DNA from: Pseudarthrobacter sp. NamB4
GTDB taxonomy: Bacteria; Actinomycetota; Actinomycetes; Actinomycetales; Micrococcaceae
Direction of reading: 5' to 3'
DNA: 64,000 nt
Assembly: GCF_005796185.1 (NCBI RefSeq)
Contig: NZ_VAHM01000001.1
Span: 269,963-333,962 of the forward strand
This document shows positions 8,458 through 19,703 of this stretch, in pieces; positions within the stretch are counted from its first letter, which is position 1, and each line of letters opens with the position of its first letter. The translations under genes and the position numbers were made by a program. Under the pieces are notes generated by a model, which saw only the letters and a program-made list of their open reading frames with translations, was not told where the DNA came from and did not search any database.

Positions 8458-9644
8458 CGCCAGGACGCCCCGTACCCCCGCCCCTTGCCCGACCTTTCGC
8501 CCCGGCAGGGACTGCCGCTGAAGCAACTGCCGCTGAACAGCTTCCTGCCGGATCTTCCGCTTCCGGCGGCATCCTTGCTGCCGCCTACGGCGCCACCTCA
8601 CCTGCGAGCGGACTGGTGCCGTTGACCCTTGCCCGGCGCACTCCCCAGGCTGACGACATCGAAATTTCCATTGAGTTCTGCGGACTGTGCCATTCGGACG
8701 TGCACGCCACGCGCGGCGAGTGGGGTGGCCGGGCCTGGCCGCTGGTGCCCGGCCACGAAATCGTGGGGACCGTCAGCCGCCTCGGCTCCGCCGTGATGGA
8801 CTTCAGGGTAGGGGACCGGGTGGGCGTGGGCTGCATCGTGGATTCATGCCGGGAATGCGACAGCTGCCAGGACGGCCTGGAGCAGTACTGCGAAAGAGGC
8901 ATGACCGGCACCTACGGCGCGCAGGACCGCCGAAACGGCGGCGTGATTACCCAGGGCGGCTACTCGTCCTCGGTTGTGGTGGACCGCCGCTACGTTCTTC
9001 GCGTGCCGGACGCCCTGGACCCGGCCGCCGTCGCGCCGCTGCTTTGCGCAGGCGTCACCACGTACTCGCCGCTGCGCCACTTCGGGGTCGGCGAAGGCGA
9101 CGTGGTGGGCGTCGTGGGACTCGGCGGACTGGGACATATGGCGGTCAAACTGGCCAAGGCAATGGGAGCTGCAGTGGTGGTTTTCACCACGTCCGCGTCC
9201 AAAGTAGCGGCCGGCCTGGAGCTGGGCGCTGACGAGGTAGTCCTGTCCACGGACGAAGAGGCAATGGCAGCGGCGAACCGGACCATTGACGTCATCATCG
9301 ACACCGTTGCCGCCCCGCACGACCTCAACCCCCTGTTCCGGACCTTGCGGGTTGACGGTGCACTCTTCCAGCTGGGCCTTCCGTCGGAGGACATGCCGCC
9401 GGTGAACCCCGCTGCCCTTATCAGGCGCCGGATCGCCTACGCGGGCTCGCTGATCGGCGGCATTAACGAGACGCAGGAGATGCTGGACTTCTGCGCGGAG
9501 CAGGGCGTAATTGCGGACATCGAAATGGTTGACGCCGACCAGCTCAATGATGCCTACGACCGTATGGTTGCAGGAGATGTGAAATACCGGTTCGTGCTGG
9601 ACACCAGCACCCTGCAGGCACCCGCCAAGGAGGCAGACGCATGA
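8454..9644 (+). CDS. Zinc-dependent NAD(P) alcohol dehydrogenase (CAD family)
   Basis: This 396-residue medium-chain dehydrogenase has the catalytic zinc motif GLCHSDVHATRG, the motif PGHEIVGTV, the structural zinc cluster CRECDSCQDGLEQYCE, and the cofactor loop GLGGLGHMAVKLAKAMG. It resembles the cinnamyl-alcohol dehydrogenase/YahK group of broad aldehyde reductases. The first 45 or so residues are Pro/Ala-rich and not part of the fold, so a later start is possible, but the ATGA overlap with sseA supports 8454. It also overlaps the HIT gene downstream by 4 nt. The physiological substrate is unknown. Confidence 0.85.
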   Translation: MTPGRPVPPPLARPFAPAGTAAEATAAEQLPAGSSASGGILAAAYGATSPASGLVPLTLARRTPQADDIEISIEFCGLCHSDVHATRGEWGGRAWPLVPGHEIVGTVSRLGSAVMDFRVGDRVGVGCIVDSCRECDSCQDGLEQYCERGMTGTYGAQDRRNGGVITQGGYSSSVVVDRRYVLRVPDALDPAAVAPLLCAGVTTYSPLRHFGVGEGDVVGVVGLGGLGHMAVKLAKAMGAAVVVFTTSASKVAAGLELGADEVVLSTDEEAMAAANRTIDVIIDTVAAPHDLNPLFRTLRVDGALFQLGLPSEDMPPVNPAALIRRRIAYAGSLIGGINETQEMLDFCAEQGVIADIEMVDADQLNDAYDRMVAGDVKYRFVLDTSTLQAPAKEADA

Positions 9645-10069
9645 GCACGCTCTTCACCAGGATCCTGAACGGCGAGATTCCCGGCCGCTTTGTCTGGCGC
9701 GAACCGGACGTCTCCGCGTTCCTCACCACCGGTCCGCTCGCCGACGGCCACACCCTGGTGGTTCCCACCGAGGAAGTGGACCGCTGGACCGACGCTTCGC
9801 CGGAAACGCTGGCGAAAGTCATGGAAGTGGCCCGGCGGATTGGTGCCGTGCAGGTGGACATCTATGACGCGCCACGCGCCGGGCTGATTGTGGCCGGATA
9901 TGAGATCAACCACCTCCACGTGCACGTCTGGCCCTCCAGGAGCATGGCGGACTTCAACTTCGCCTCCGCAGACCAGAACCCGGACCCGAAGGTTCTGGAT
10001 GCCAATGCCGAGAAGCTCCGCCAGGGCCTGCGTGCTGCGGGGTACGGTCAGTTCGTTCCGGAAGGTTGA
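9641..10069 (+). CDS. HIT-family nucleotide hydrolase
   Basis: This 142-residue histidine-triad protein has the signature HLHVHVW at 91-97, with the three histidines at 91, 93 and 95. It begins with the typical LFTRILNGEIPGRFVW segment. HIT proteins hydrolyse or transfer nucleotidyl groups from AMP-lysine, Ap4A and similar compounds; here the natural substrate is unknown. It is the last gene of the sseA-adh-HIT operon (ATGA overlap) and ends at a hairpin between convergent genes. Confidence 0.87.
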   Translation: MSTLFTRILNGEIPGRFVWREPDVSAFLTTGPLADGHTLVVPTEEVDRWTDASPETLAKVMEVARRIGAVQVDIYDAPRAGLIVAGYEINHLHVHVWPSRSMADFNFASADQNPDPKVLDANAEKLRQGLRAAGYGQFVPEG

Positions 10070-10111
10070 GCGCCCCGGCTGTCCCCGCGAACAGCGGGAC
10101 AGCCAGGCGCC
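10070..10111. terminator. Bidirectional hairpin between HIT gene and hrpA
   Basis: Stem GGCTGTCCC(C)GC (10077-10088) pairs with GCGGGACAGCC (10094-10104) with one bulged C, and CGCC/GGCG flanks extend it. No T tract follows on either strand, so termination efficiency is uncertain. Confidence 0.5.
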
Positions 10112-10118
10112 TGTTCCG

Positions 10119-14090
<3,972 letters not shown>

Positions 14091-14168
14091 GTCTGCTGAC
14101 AGTCTACTGCGGGAGCCCGGGCTTCCCGCTTCGACCTTCAGCAGTGTTCATTCTCTTTTGGTCCCGGG

Positions 14169-14336
14169 CTAGAAGATACGGAGCGTGTAGTTGGTGCTTG
14201 GAAGGTCCAGGGCGGACCAGGCCTCGTGCGACTCGACGGGCGGGGTGTGCCCGCGGCCGTCGCTCAGGAGCGCCGAAACAGTGGCCGCGAAAACAAGGAG
14301 GAGCAGGACAATGAGGATGGTTGTGAGGATTTCCAT
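14169..14336 (-). CDS. Small single-pass membrane protein, 55 residues, unknown
   Basis: The minus strand encodes MEILTTILIVLLLLVFAATV, a clear N-terminal transmembrane helix, followed by a short polar tail with PPVESHEAWSALDLPSTNYT and a stop at 14169-14171. The reading frame fills the 328-bp gap between hrpA and the GlxA-type gene and has typical high-GC third positions. It was too short for a usual ORF cutoff. It is transcribed in the direction of hrpA and away from the regulator gene. No function can be assigned; it may be a small membrane regulator. Confidence 0.6.
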   Translation of the reverse strand: MEILTTILIVLLLLVFAATVSALLSDGRGHTPPVESHEAWSALDLPSTNYTLRIF

Positions 14337-14371
14337 GCCTCAATGCTTCTCCTGCTGCCCGACAAGAAAAA

Positions 14372-14408
14372 GTGGCAGAAATGCCCAAAAAGCTCAAATT
14401 CCTGCCAC
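14372..14408 (+). promoter_or_regulatory. Inverted repeat upstream of the GlxA-type regulator
   Basis: GTGGCAG (14372-14378) and CTGCCAC (14402-14408) form a perfect 7-bp inverted repeat 23 nt apart, ending 9 nt before the regulator's ATG at 14418. The half-sites TGGCAGAAAT and TGGCAGGAAT resemble the AdpA consensus TGGCSNGWWY, and AdpA has the same DJ-1 plus AraC architecture. Autoregulation is inferred. Confidence 0.45.
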
Positions 14409-14417
14409 AATGGAAGC

Positions 14418-15386
14418 ATGCTGAAGTCAGTGGCGGTGATCGTGGTTCCAAACTTCTCGATCTTCGAGTTCGGTACTGCGTGCGAGGTGTTCGGCATCGA
14501 TCGGTCCGGCCGGGGGAGCGGCGTCCCGGCCTTTGACTTCCGGGTCTGCACGCCTTCACCCGGAAACGTCCGGCTGAAGTCGGGTCTGTCCATGAACGTC
14601 AGCCTGGGGCTTGAAGCAACAGAGGATGCAGACCTGGTGATCATGGCTCCGTACGGCCATGATGACGAGTTGCCGGAGACCGTCCTTGACGCTCTGCGCG
14701 CCGCCGATGCCAGGGGCGCCTGGGTGATGTCGATCTGTTCCGGCGTTTTTGCTTTGGCCCGGGCCGGGTTGCTGGACGGCCGGCGCTGCACCACGCATTG
14801 GCACTACTCGGGGCAGCTGGCTGCCGAGTACCCGGGTGTGCAGGTGGATGAGAACGTCCTCTACGTGCAGGACGGCAACATCATTTCTTCCGCCGGCACC
14901 GCGGCAGGCATTGACGCGTGCCTCCACCTGGTGCGGGTGGAGCTGGGCGCGCATGTTGCTGCCGCCATCGCCAGGGACATGGTGGTTCCGCCCCACCGTG
15001 ACGGCGGCCAGGCACAGTTTATTGACCGGCCCATGCCCACCTGTGGTTCCGCCCCGATGGAGGAACTGCTGCGCTGGATGGTCAAGAACCTGGACCGTGA
15101 GCATTCGGTCAACGAACTGGCGGCCCGGGTGCACATGTCGCCCAGGACCTTTGCGAGAAGGTTCAGGTCAGAAACAGGTGCAACCCCCGCCGCCTGGCTT
15201 AACTCCCAGCGGGTACTCCGTGCCCAGGAACTCCTTGAATCCACCGACCTGAACATCGAAGAGATCGCGAGGGAGTCCGGCTTTGGGCATCCTGTCCTGC
15301 TGAGGCACCATTTTGCGAAAGTCCTGGACACGAGCCCGCAGTCGTACCGCCGTGCCTTCCGCGGCCAGTTGGCTGAAGTGGTTTAG
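14418..15386 (+). CDS. GlxA-family AraC-type transcriptional regulator
   Basis: This 322-residue protein has an N-terminal DJ-1/PfpI-like glutamine-amidotransferase fold (residues about 1-180, with the nucleophile-elbow-like SICSGVFALARAG) followed by two AraC helix-turn-helix motifs (VNELAARVHMSPRTFARRF; IEEIARESGFGHPVLLRHHF). This is the GlxA/AdpA architecture, in which the first domain senses or oligomerises. The ATG at 14418 begins MLKSVAVIVVPNFSIFEFG, the conserved family N-terminus. It is divergent from the 55-residue membrane protein and preceded by an inverted repeat. The target genes are unknown. Confidence 0.85.
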   Translation: MLKSVAVIVVPNFSIFEFGTACEVFGIDRSGRGSGVPAFDFRVCTPSPGNVRLKSGLSMNVSLGLEATEDADLVIMAPYGHDDELPETVLDALRAADARGAWVMSICSGVFALARAGLLDGRRCTTHWHYSGQLAAEYPGVQVDENVLYVQDGNIISSAGTAAGIDACLHLVRVELGAHVAAAIARDMVVPPHRDGGQAQFIDRPMPTCGSAPMEELLRWMVKNLDREHSVNELAARVHMSPRTFARRFRSETGATPAAWLNSQRVLRAQELLESTDLNIEEIARESGFGHPVLLRHHFAKVLDTSPQSYRRAFRGQLAEVV

Positions 15387-15416
15387 TCCTGGGCGCGGCC
15401 GTCCCGTGGCTGCGCG

Positions 15417-15728
15417 CTAGGAGCCGCCGGGCGGTGCTTTCTCCGCGGCTGCCCGGGTGCTGTCGACCAGAACCCGCCAGGGGCCGGTGACTGCCTGCTC
15501 CGGCAGTGCGGCGCGGTGCTCTCCGGCGCGGATGGAATACATGAACCGGTCCGGCTGGCTTTCCCTGAATTCCTGTGCGGCTGCCCTGGGTGTCCTCGGT
15601 ACCGAGTCCCACGGACATGCTTCGATGATCGGCTGCCACCGGTCGAGGGCGCTGTCTGTCCGGGCCTCTACCGTCCACACCCGCGACAACCCCGCGATTC
15701 CGCCGCTCCGCTCAATACTGATCTTCAT
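15417..15728 (-). CDS. Emfourin-type protealysin inhibitor homologue
   Basis: This small (103-residue) protein starts MKISIERSGGIAGLSRVWTV and contains DRFMYSIRAGEHRAALPEQA. Its size, sequence character and position 60 nt downstream of an M4 protease gene match emfourin, the intracellular inhibitor encoded next to protealysin in Serratia. The ATG at 15728 is chosen because AAGGA lies 8 nt upstream; an in-frame GTG at 15764 would add 12 residues. The pair probably acts together in the cytoplasm, the inhibitor restraining the signal-less protease. Assignment rests on resemblance and gene context. Confidence 0.75.
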   Translation of the reverse strand: MKISIERSGGIAGLSRVWTVEARTDSALDRWQPIIEACPWDSVPRTPRAAAQEFRESQPDRFMYSIRAGEHRAALPEQAVTGPWRVLVDSTRAAAEKAPPGGS

Positions 15729-15788
15729 GGCCTGGTCCTTGGGCTTCCTCCACCGCCCGGCCACCTGGAGCAGGCGGCAAGGCGTCCG

Positions 15789-16841
15789 TTAGAGCTTGAC
15801 CTTCACAGTTTCCCACGCCTGCAGGACGGCGTCATGCTCTGGCGACCCGGAACCGCAGAGCTCCACGGCGGAGGCAGCCGTGGCGCGGGCGAAAACCCTA
15901 AATGTGGCTGTGGCCGGCAGCGAGCCGCCCGTGAGGGTCTCATACCAAATACGCCCGGGAGAGTCCCAGGCGTTGCCGCCCAGGGACTCCGCGACCAAGT
16001 AAAAGGCGCGGTTCGGGATGCCGGAGTTGATGTGGACCCCGCCATTGTCAGCGCTGGTCTTCACGTACGTGTCCATGGAGTCCGGCTGGGGATCCTTACC
16101 CAGCACGTCGTCGTCGTACGCCGTTCCGGGTGCCTTCATGGAGCGCAAAGCGCTGCCCTCCACCTCGGGGGTGAAGAGTCCTTCGCCGATCAGCCAGCTC
16201 GCCTCGGCGGTGGACTGGTTCCTGACATATTGCTCCACGAGAGCACCAAAAACATCGGACATCGACTCGTTGAGCGCTCCGGCTTGGTTGCGGTACGCCA
16301 GCGCAGCGGAATACTGGGTGACGCCGTGCGCGAGTTCATGGCCAATCACGCTGAGGGATTTGGTGAACCGCCGGAATACCTCGCCGTCCCCGTCCCCGAA
16401 GACCATCTGCGTTCCGTCCCAAAACGCGTTGTCGTAGAGCTTACCGAAGTGCACCGTAGCGTTCAGCGGCAAGCCTCCACCGTCAATGGAGTTGCGTCCG
16501 AACACGTCCGCGTAGAGGCGGTGCGTGTGGCCAAGTCCTTCGTACGCCTCGTCAGCGGCGGGATCGCCCGTAGCAGCATCGCCTTCCTTGCGTACCAGCT
16601 TGCCAGGAAGGATTTCGGCGCCGCCGGCATCAAAGATGCTCCGGTTCGTTGGCCCGGGCTTGGCCTGGCGGACTCCGGCTGGAGGTTCCGGTGCTGGTTT
16701 AGACCGTGCGGAATGGAAAGACTCGACGTGGCCCAAAGCTTCCCTGGCTGCCCTGGCCGCCGAAGAAAACTCCGGTGCACCCTGTTTGGCAAGGCGCCTC
16801 AGCAGATATGGCGGAACTATGGAACAGAACGGAACGTGCAT
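15789..16841 (-). CDS. Protealysin-like M4 metalloprotease
   Basis: This 350-residue thermolysin-family protease carries the zinc motif HELAH at 168-172 (H168, E169, H172) and the third ligand E192 in NESMSDVFG. It has no signal peptide. The N-terminus contains a short propeptide of about 50 residues with VPPYLLRRLAKQ, the PPL-type motif of protealysin precursors, instead of the long FTP/PepSY propeptide of secreted thermolysins. The ATG at 16841 is preferred over a TTG 15 nt upstream because AGGGGG sits 6 nt before it. The emfourin homologue follows in the same operon. Confidence 0.88.
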   Translation of the reverse strand: MHVPFCSIVPPYLLRRLAKQGAPEFSSAARAAREALGHVESFHSARSKPAPEPPAGVRQAKPGPTNRSIFDAGGAEILPGKLVRKEGDAATGDPAADEAYEGLGHTHRLYADVFGRNSIDGGGLPLNATVHFGKLYDNAFWDGTQMVFGDGDGEVFRRFTKSLSVIGHELAHGVTQYSAALAYRNQAGALNESMSDVFGALVEQYVRNQSTAEASWLIGEGLFTPEVEGSALRSMKAPGTAYDDDVLGKDPQPDSMDTYVKTSADNGGVHINSGIPNRAFYLVAESLGGNAWDSPGRIWYETLTGGSLPATATFRVFARATAASAVELCGSGSPEHDAVLQAWETVKVKL

Positions 16842-16951
16842 GGCGTACCCCCTCAACTTGGTGAATTCAGACTACGAGGGGGCACCGACAATCCTGCGCA
16901 GGCGCTCTTGACGCGCACAGAAGCGGCGCAGCCGAAAAATGAGGTTGGTTG

Positions 16952-17010
16952 CCGGGCTTGTTGCGGGAGGTGATGGGGGGTCCCGGGGTTGTTGCGGGAG
17001 GTGATGGAGG
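16952..17010. repeat. Two tandem 28-bp direct repeats, period 31
   Basis: Copies at 16952-16979 and 16983-17010 share 26 of 28 positions, including TTGTTGCGGGAGGTGATGG. They lie between the protease start and the tRNA terminator. Purine-rich and with no coding potential; the function is unknown. The rest of 16842-17037 shows nothing else. Confidence 0.75.
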
Positions 17011-17037
17011 GTTACTGGGGAAAAGCGCCCAAATAAA

Positions 17038-17072
17038 GAGAAGCACCACGGTCAATGACCGTGGTGCTTCTC
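17038..17072 (-). terminator. Terminator of tRNA-Arg
   Basis: A perfect 17-bp inverted repeat (17038-17054 with 17056-17072) is followed on the minus strand by TTTATTT. It begins directly after the encoded CCA of the tRNA gene. Confidence 0.85.
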
Positions 17073-17077
17073 AATGG

Positions 17078-17150
17078 TGCCCTCGATAGGATTCGAACCT
17101 ACGACCTTCTGCTCCGGAGGCAGACGCTCTATCCCCTGAGCTACGAGGGC
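17078..17150 (-). tRNA. tRNA-Arg(CCG)
   Basis: The minus strand folds into a standard cloverleaf. The acceptor stem is GCCCTCG/CGAGGGC with discriminator A, the D arm GCTC...GAGC, the anticodon stem TCTGC/GCAGA with loop CTCCGGA (anticodon CCG), and the T arm GTAGG-TTCGAAT-CCTAT. A CCA end is encoded at 17075-17077. It reads CGG arginine codons. About 135 bp between it and the next gene hold no recognisable feature. Confidence 0.95.
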
Positions 17151-17286
17151 AATTCGGGGTTCCTGCCGTTGCTGGCGGGACGTCCTAGAGCTTAGCAGTA
17201 AGGTGGCCCGCAAGGGAAAATTGGCGGCGGCCCTGCATATCGTCCGGCTGAGGCAAGCCCGAAAAGCCCTGCAGCTGCGCCTGGAA

Positions 17287-18831
17287 TCAGTAGCCGGAAA
17301 ATGAGTCCACGTGCACCCGCTTCGCCCCGGCCTGCCTGGCGGCCCGGCGCAGGGAGGCTACGCTGGCGGGGGAGCCGGAGATGAAGACCTCACGCTTGGC
17401 GATGTCCGGAACCAGCGTCCGCAGGGCTTCGCCGTCCAGCCGGCCGCGGTCCCAGGAGGCAACCCCCAGATCCGCCGGCGGGGTGGAACCGTCCGCAAGG
17501 AAGACCAGGACCGGGATGCCCGCGGTCCGGAGTTCCTCGGCGTAGGCAACTTCGTCCGCGCTCCTGGCCAGGAGCAGGAGGACGGCATCGCGCTCCCGCA
17601 AACTTCCCGAGGACACGTGCGAGAGATATGGGGTGATGCCGATACCGGCCGCAATCAGGAGCACCGGCTTCCGTGGATCGCGGGGGAGGACGAAATCCCC
17701 GCCCACGGACGTGACGGCCACTTCATCGCCGGGCTGCAGCCCAAGGAGGACTCTCTTGGCCGCGGACACCGGCCCGGCGGTCCGCACCCCGAACCTGATC
17801 AGGCGTTCATCCGGTGAACCGGTCAGGCTGAACACCCGGCGCCTGCCCTTCCTGTCCGCCCTTACCTGTGGAAGGTCCAGTTCCATGTACTGCCCGGGTA
17901 CGAAGCGGACCTTCCGGGACGGTTCGAAGGAGAACTCGGTGGCGCTTGGGGTCAGCCGTCTGGTGCCGGCAAGCCGGAGCGTCACACGCCCGCGTTGACC
18001 CACCAGGAACGCCAGAAGATTGCCCAGCAGCAGCGCGGCTTCCGGCGAATTGGTCAGGAAGCCGAAGTTGTAGGGAAGGGCGAACACCACTCCCACCACC
18101 CCGGCCAAGGCCAGTTGCTGCCACCGGCGCGGCGGCAGCGTCAGTGGCTCGGTGAGCATGAATCCCACAAAGAAGAGCAGCGGCCGCTGGGCAAATGACT
18201 GCCACAAGGCCATGTCAACGGACATTCCCGCTTCAAGCAGTTCGGCCGTAATGATGGCGGCTGCCACCACCAGGAACACCGCCGCCATCAGGAGTTTGCG
18301 GGTGCGGTACAGGACCAGGAGAACCCCTGGAACCAGCAGCCACAGCATGGCCGGCGTAGCTGCCCACCAGGTTGCGATGTTGAGGCCCGTGAGCCCGGTG
18401 ATGAACGCTCCTGCCGCTGCGGGGTTGAAGACATGCCGGCCGCGCCAGGCAAGGGCATATTTGGACGCCGATGCCAGGACGCACGCCAAAGCAACGCCGG
18501 CAACATCGAGGGTCGCAAAGGAAGGCCAGAACAGGAAGTAGAGCAGCAACCCGGTGATCAGCGACGACTCGGTATGCGGCCGCACCCGGAACAGCGCTGC
18601 AAGCCCCCTGTTCGAGGCGTAGGTCAGGCCAAGGCACAGCCCCAGGTGCGCCAGCATCTCCGGAATGCCGAAAGCCAGCCACCCCAGGGCGTCGAGCACC
18701 AGGCTGTACACGGCCAGGACCGCAAGGACCAAAAGCACCAGCCGGTACATGGTGAACCGGCCGAGCACGGTATCCACGCGGGCGCCCAGGGAAAGGGGCG
18801 GCCGGGCTTTCGGGGTTTCAACGGGGCTCAT
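17287..18831 (-). CDS. NqrB/RnfD-like membrane domain fused to ferredoxin/flavin reductase (FNR) domain
   Basis: This 514-residue protein joins two modules. Residues about 25-285 are multi-pass membrane segments with the NqrB/RnfD hallmark GRHVFNPAAAGAFITGLTG and the following WWAATPAM. The Thr159 there matches the residue of NqrB/RnfD that carries covalent FMN added by ApbE. Residues about 290-514 form an FNR module: FAD site RRVFSLTG, NAD(P) loop LIAAGIGITPYLS, terminal FISGSPASVASLRRAARQAG. Inference: it takes electrons from cytoplasmic NAD(P)H and passes them across the membrane to the flavinylated lipoprotein of the same operon. Its start overlaps the apbE stop by 4 nt. Confidence 0.78.
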   Translation of the reverse strand: MSPVETPKARPPLSLGARVDTVLGRFTMYRLVLLVLAVLAVYSLVLDALGWLAFGIPEMLAHLGLCLGLTYASNRGLAALFRVRPHTESSLITGLLLYFLFWPSFATLDVAGVALACVLASASKYALAWRGRHVFNPAAAGAFITGLTGLNIATWWAATPAMLWLLVPGVLLVLYRTRKLLMAAVFLVVAAAIITAELLEAGMSVDMALWQSFAQRPLLFFVGFMLTEPLTLPPRRWQQLALAGVVGVVFALPYNFGFLTNSPEAALLLGNLLAFLVGQRGRVTLRLAGTRRLTPSATEFSFEPSRKVRFVPGQYMELDLPQVRADRKGRRRVFSLTGSPDERLIRFGVRTAGPVSAAKRVLLGLQPGDEVAVTSVGGDFVLPRDPRKPVLLIAAGIGITPYLSHVSSGSLRERDAVLLLLARSADEVAYAEELRTAGIPVLVFLADGSTPPADLGVASWDRGRLDGEALRTLVPDIAKREVFISGSPASVASLRRAARQAGAKRVHVDSFSGY

Positions 18832-19700
18832 GTGAACAGTGTCCCTTCAAATTCACTGGAATACGCTGCACTTCCGTCTGAGAAAACCGTCAGCCAGGAG
18901 AATTCGAAGGATTGCTGGAGCTCAGGACCGGGAACGAAGAAAAGCGCTGTTGCCAGGGCGTCAGCCAGCATTGCAGTGTCGGCAAGCGCCCATGTGGCCA
19001 CTGCTGTCCGGACAGGCCGTCCGGTCTTTCCGTCCAGGACATGATGCAGCCCGTCTCCCCATGCGCGCCGGTTGGCAGCAGAAGCACACAGTGCCCGTTG
19101 GGTCAGGGATACCATCCCGATGGCCTGCGTTGTGTTGTAGGGGTGCTCCAGTGCCACCGGAACAACCCCCGGACCCCTCACCAGGAGATCCCCGCTGGCA
19201 TCGATAATGAAGGTGCCGACACCTGCAGCCTCCAGTTCAGTGGCCAGCAGATCCACCAGCAGGCCCTTGCCGGCAGCTCCAATGTCCAGCACCACCGGGG
19301 CCTTGGTGGTGACGGTACTTCCCGTCCATTCCAGGACCTCCTCCCAGGCCGGCGCCGGCTGCGGCGGGCCGGAAGGCTGCAGGGAGTAGCCGGCGTCGTA
19401 ACCCAGGCGTTCCAGGCTGGCGCCGATCAGCGGGGTCATGGCGCCGCCTGTCACGTCATAAAGGCTCCGGTAGAGCAGCCCCAGCGGCCCTGCTTCTGCA
19501 GGAAACTCATGACGGCCGGGCTCCCTGGCCAGAGCGGTGACGGGTGAGTCATGCCGGAAGCGGGACCAGTCGGCGTCGAACCTTTCAACCAGGCGCAGGA
19601 GGGCCGCCTGCAGGGAGGGTTCCAGCTGCAGCGGCGTCGCAATTTCCCAGCGGGTGCCGATCCCGTTGAATTGGAAATCGTCCCAGCCCGCGTCCGGCAT
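18828..19700 (-). CDS. apbE: FAD:protein FMN transferase (ApbE family)
   Basis: This 290-residue ApbE protein transfers FMN from FAD to Thr or Ser of target proteins. Recognisable parts are FNGIGTRWEIAT at the start, SRFRHDSPVTALA, VTGGAMTPLIGASLERLGYD, LDIGAAGKGLLVDLLATELE and ASGDLLVRGPG, with TATLADALATA-type ending (ADTAMLADALATALFFVPG). Many ApbE enzymes are exported or lipid-anchored, but no signal peptide is visible here, so it would act in the cytoplasm. Its natural substrates are the two flanking gene products. It begins 3 nt after the stop of the FMN-binding lipoprotein gene. Confidence 0.87.
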   Translation of the reverse strand: MPDAGWDDFQFNGIGTRWEIATPLQLEPSLQAALLRLVERFDADWSRFRHDSPVTALAREPGRHEFPAEAGPLGLLYRSLYDVTGGAMTPLIGASLERLGYDAGYSLQPSGPPQPAPAWEEVLEWTGSTVTTKAPVVLDIGAAGKGLLVDLLATELEAAGVGTFIIDASGDLLVRGPGVVPVALEHPYNTTQAIGMVSLTQRALCASAANRRAWGDGLHHVLDGKTGRPVRTAVATWALADTAMLADALATALFFVPGPELQQSFEFSWLTVFSDGSAAYSSEFEGTLFT

Positions 19701-19703
19701 GGC

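Noticed and set aside
8454..10069. Biosynthetic gene cluster containing the alcohol dehydrogenase
   Set aside because: No core biosynthetic enzyme nearby; the neighbours are general metabolic genes.
16952..17010. CRISPR array
   Set aside because: Only two repeats separated by 3 bp, no spacers and no cas genes.
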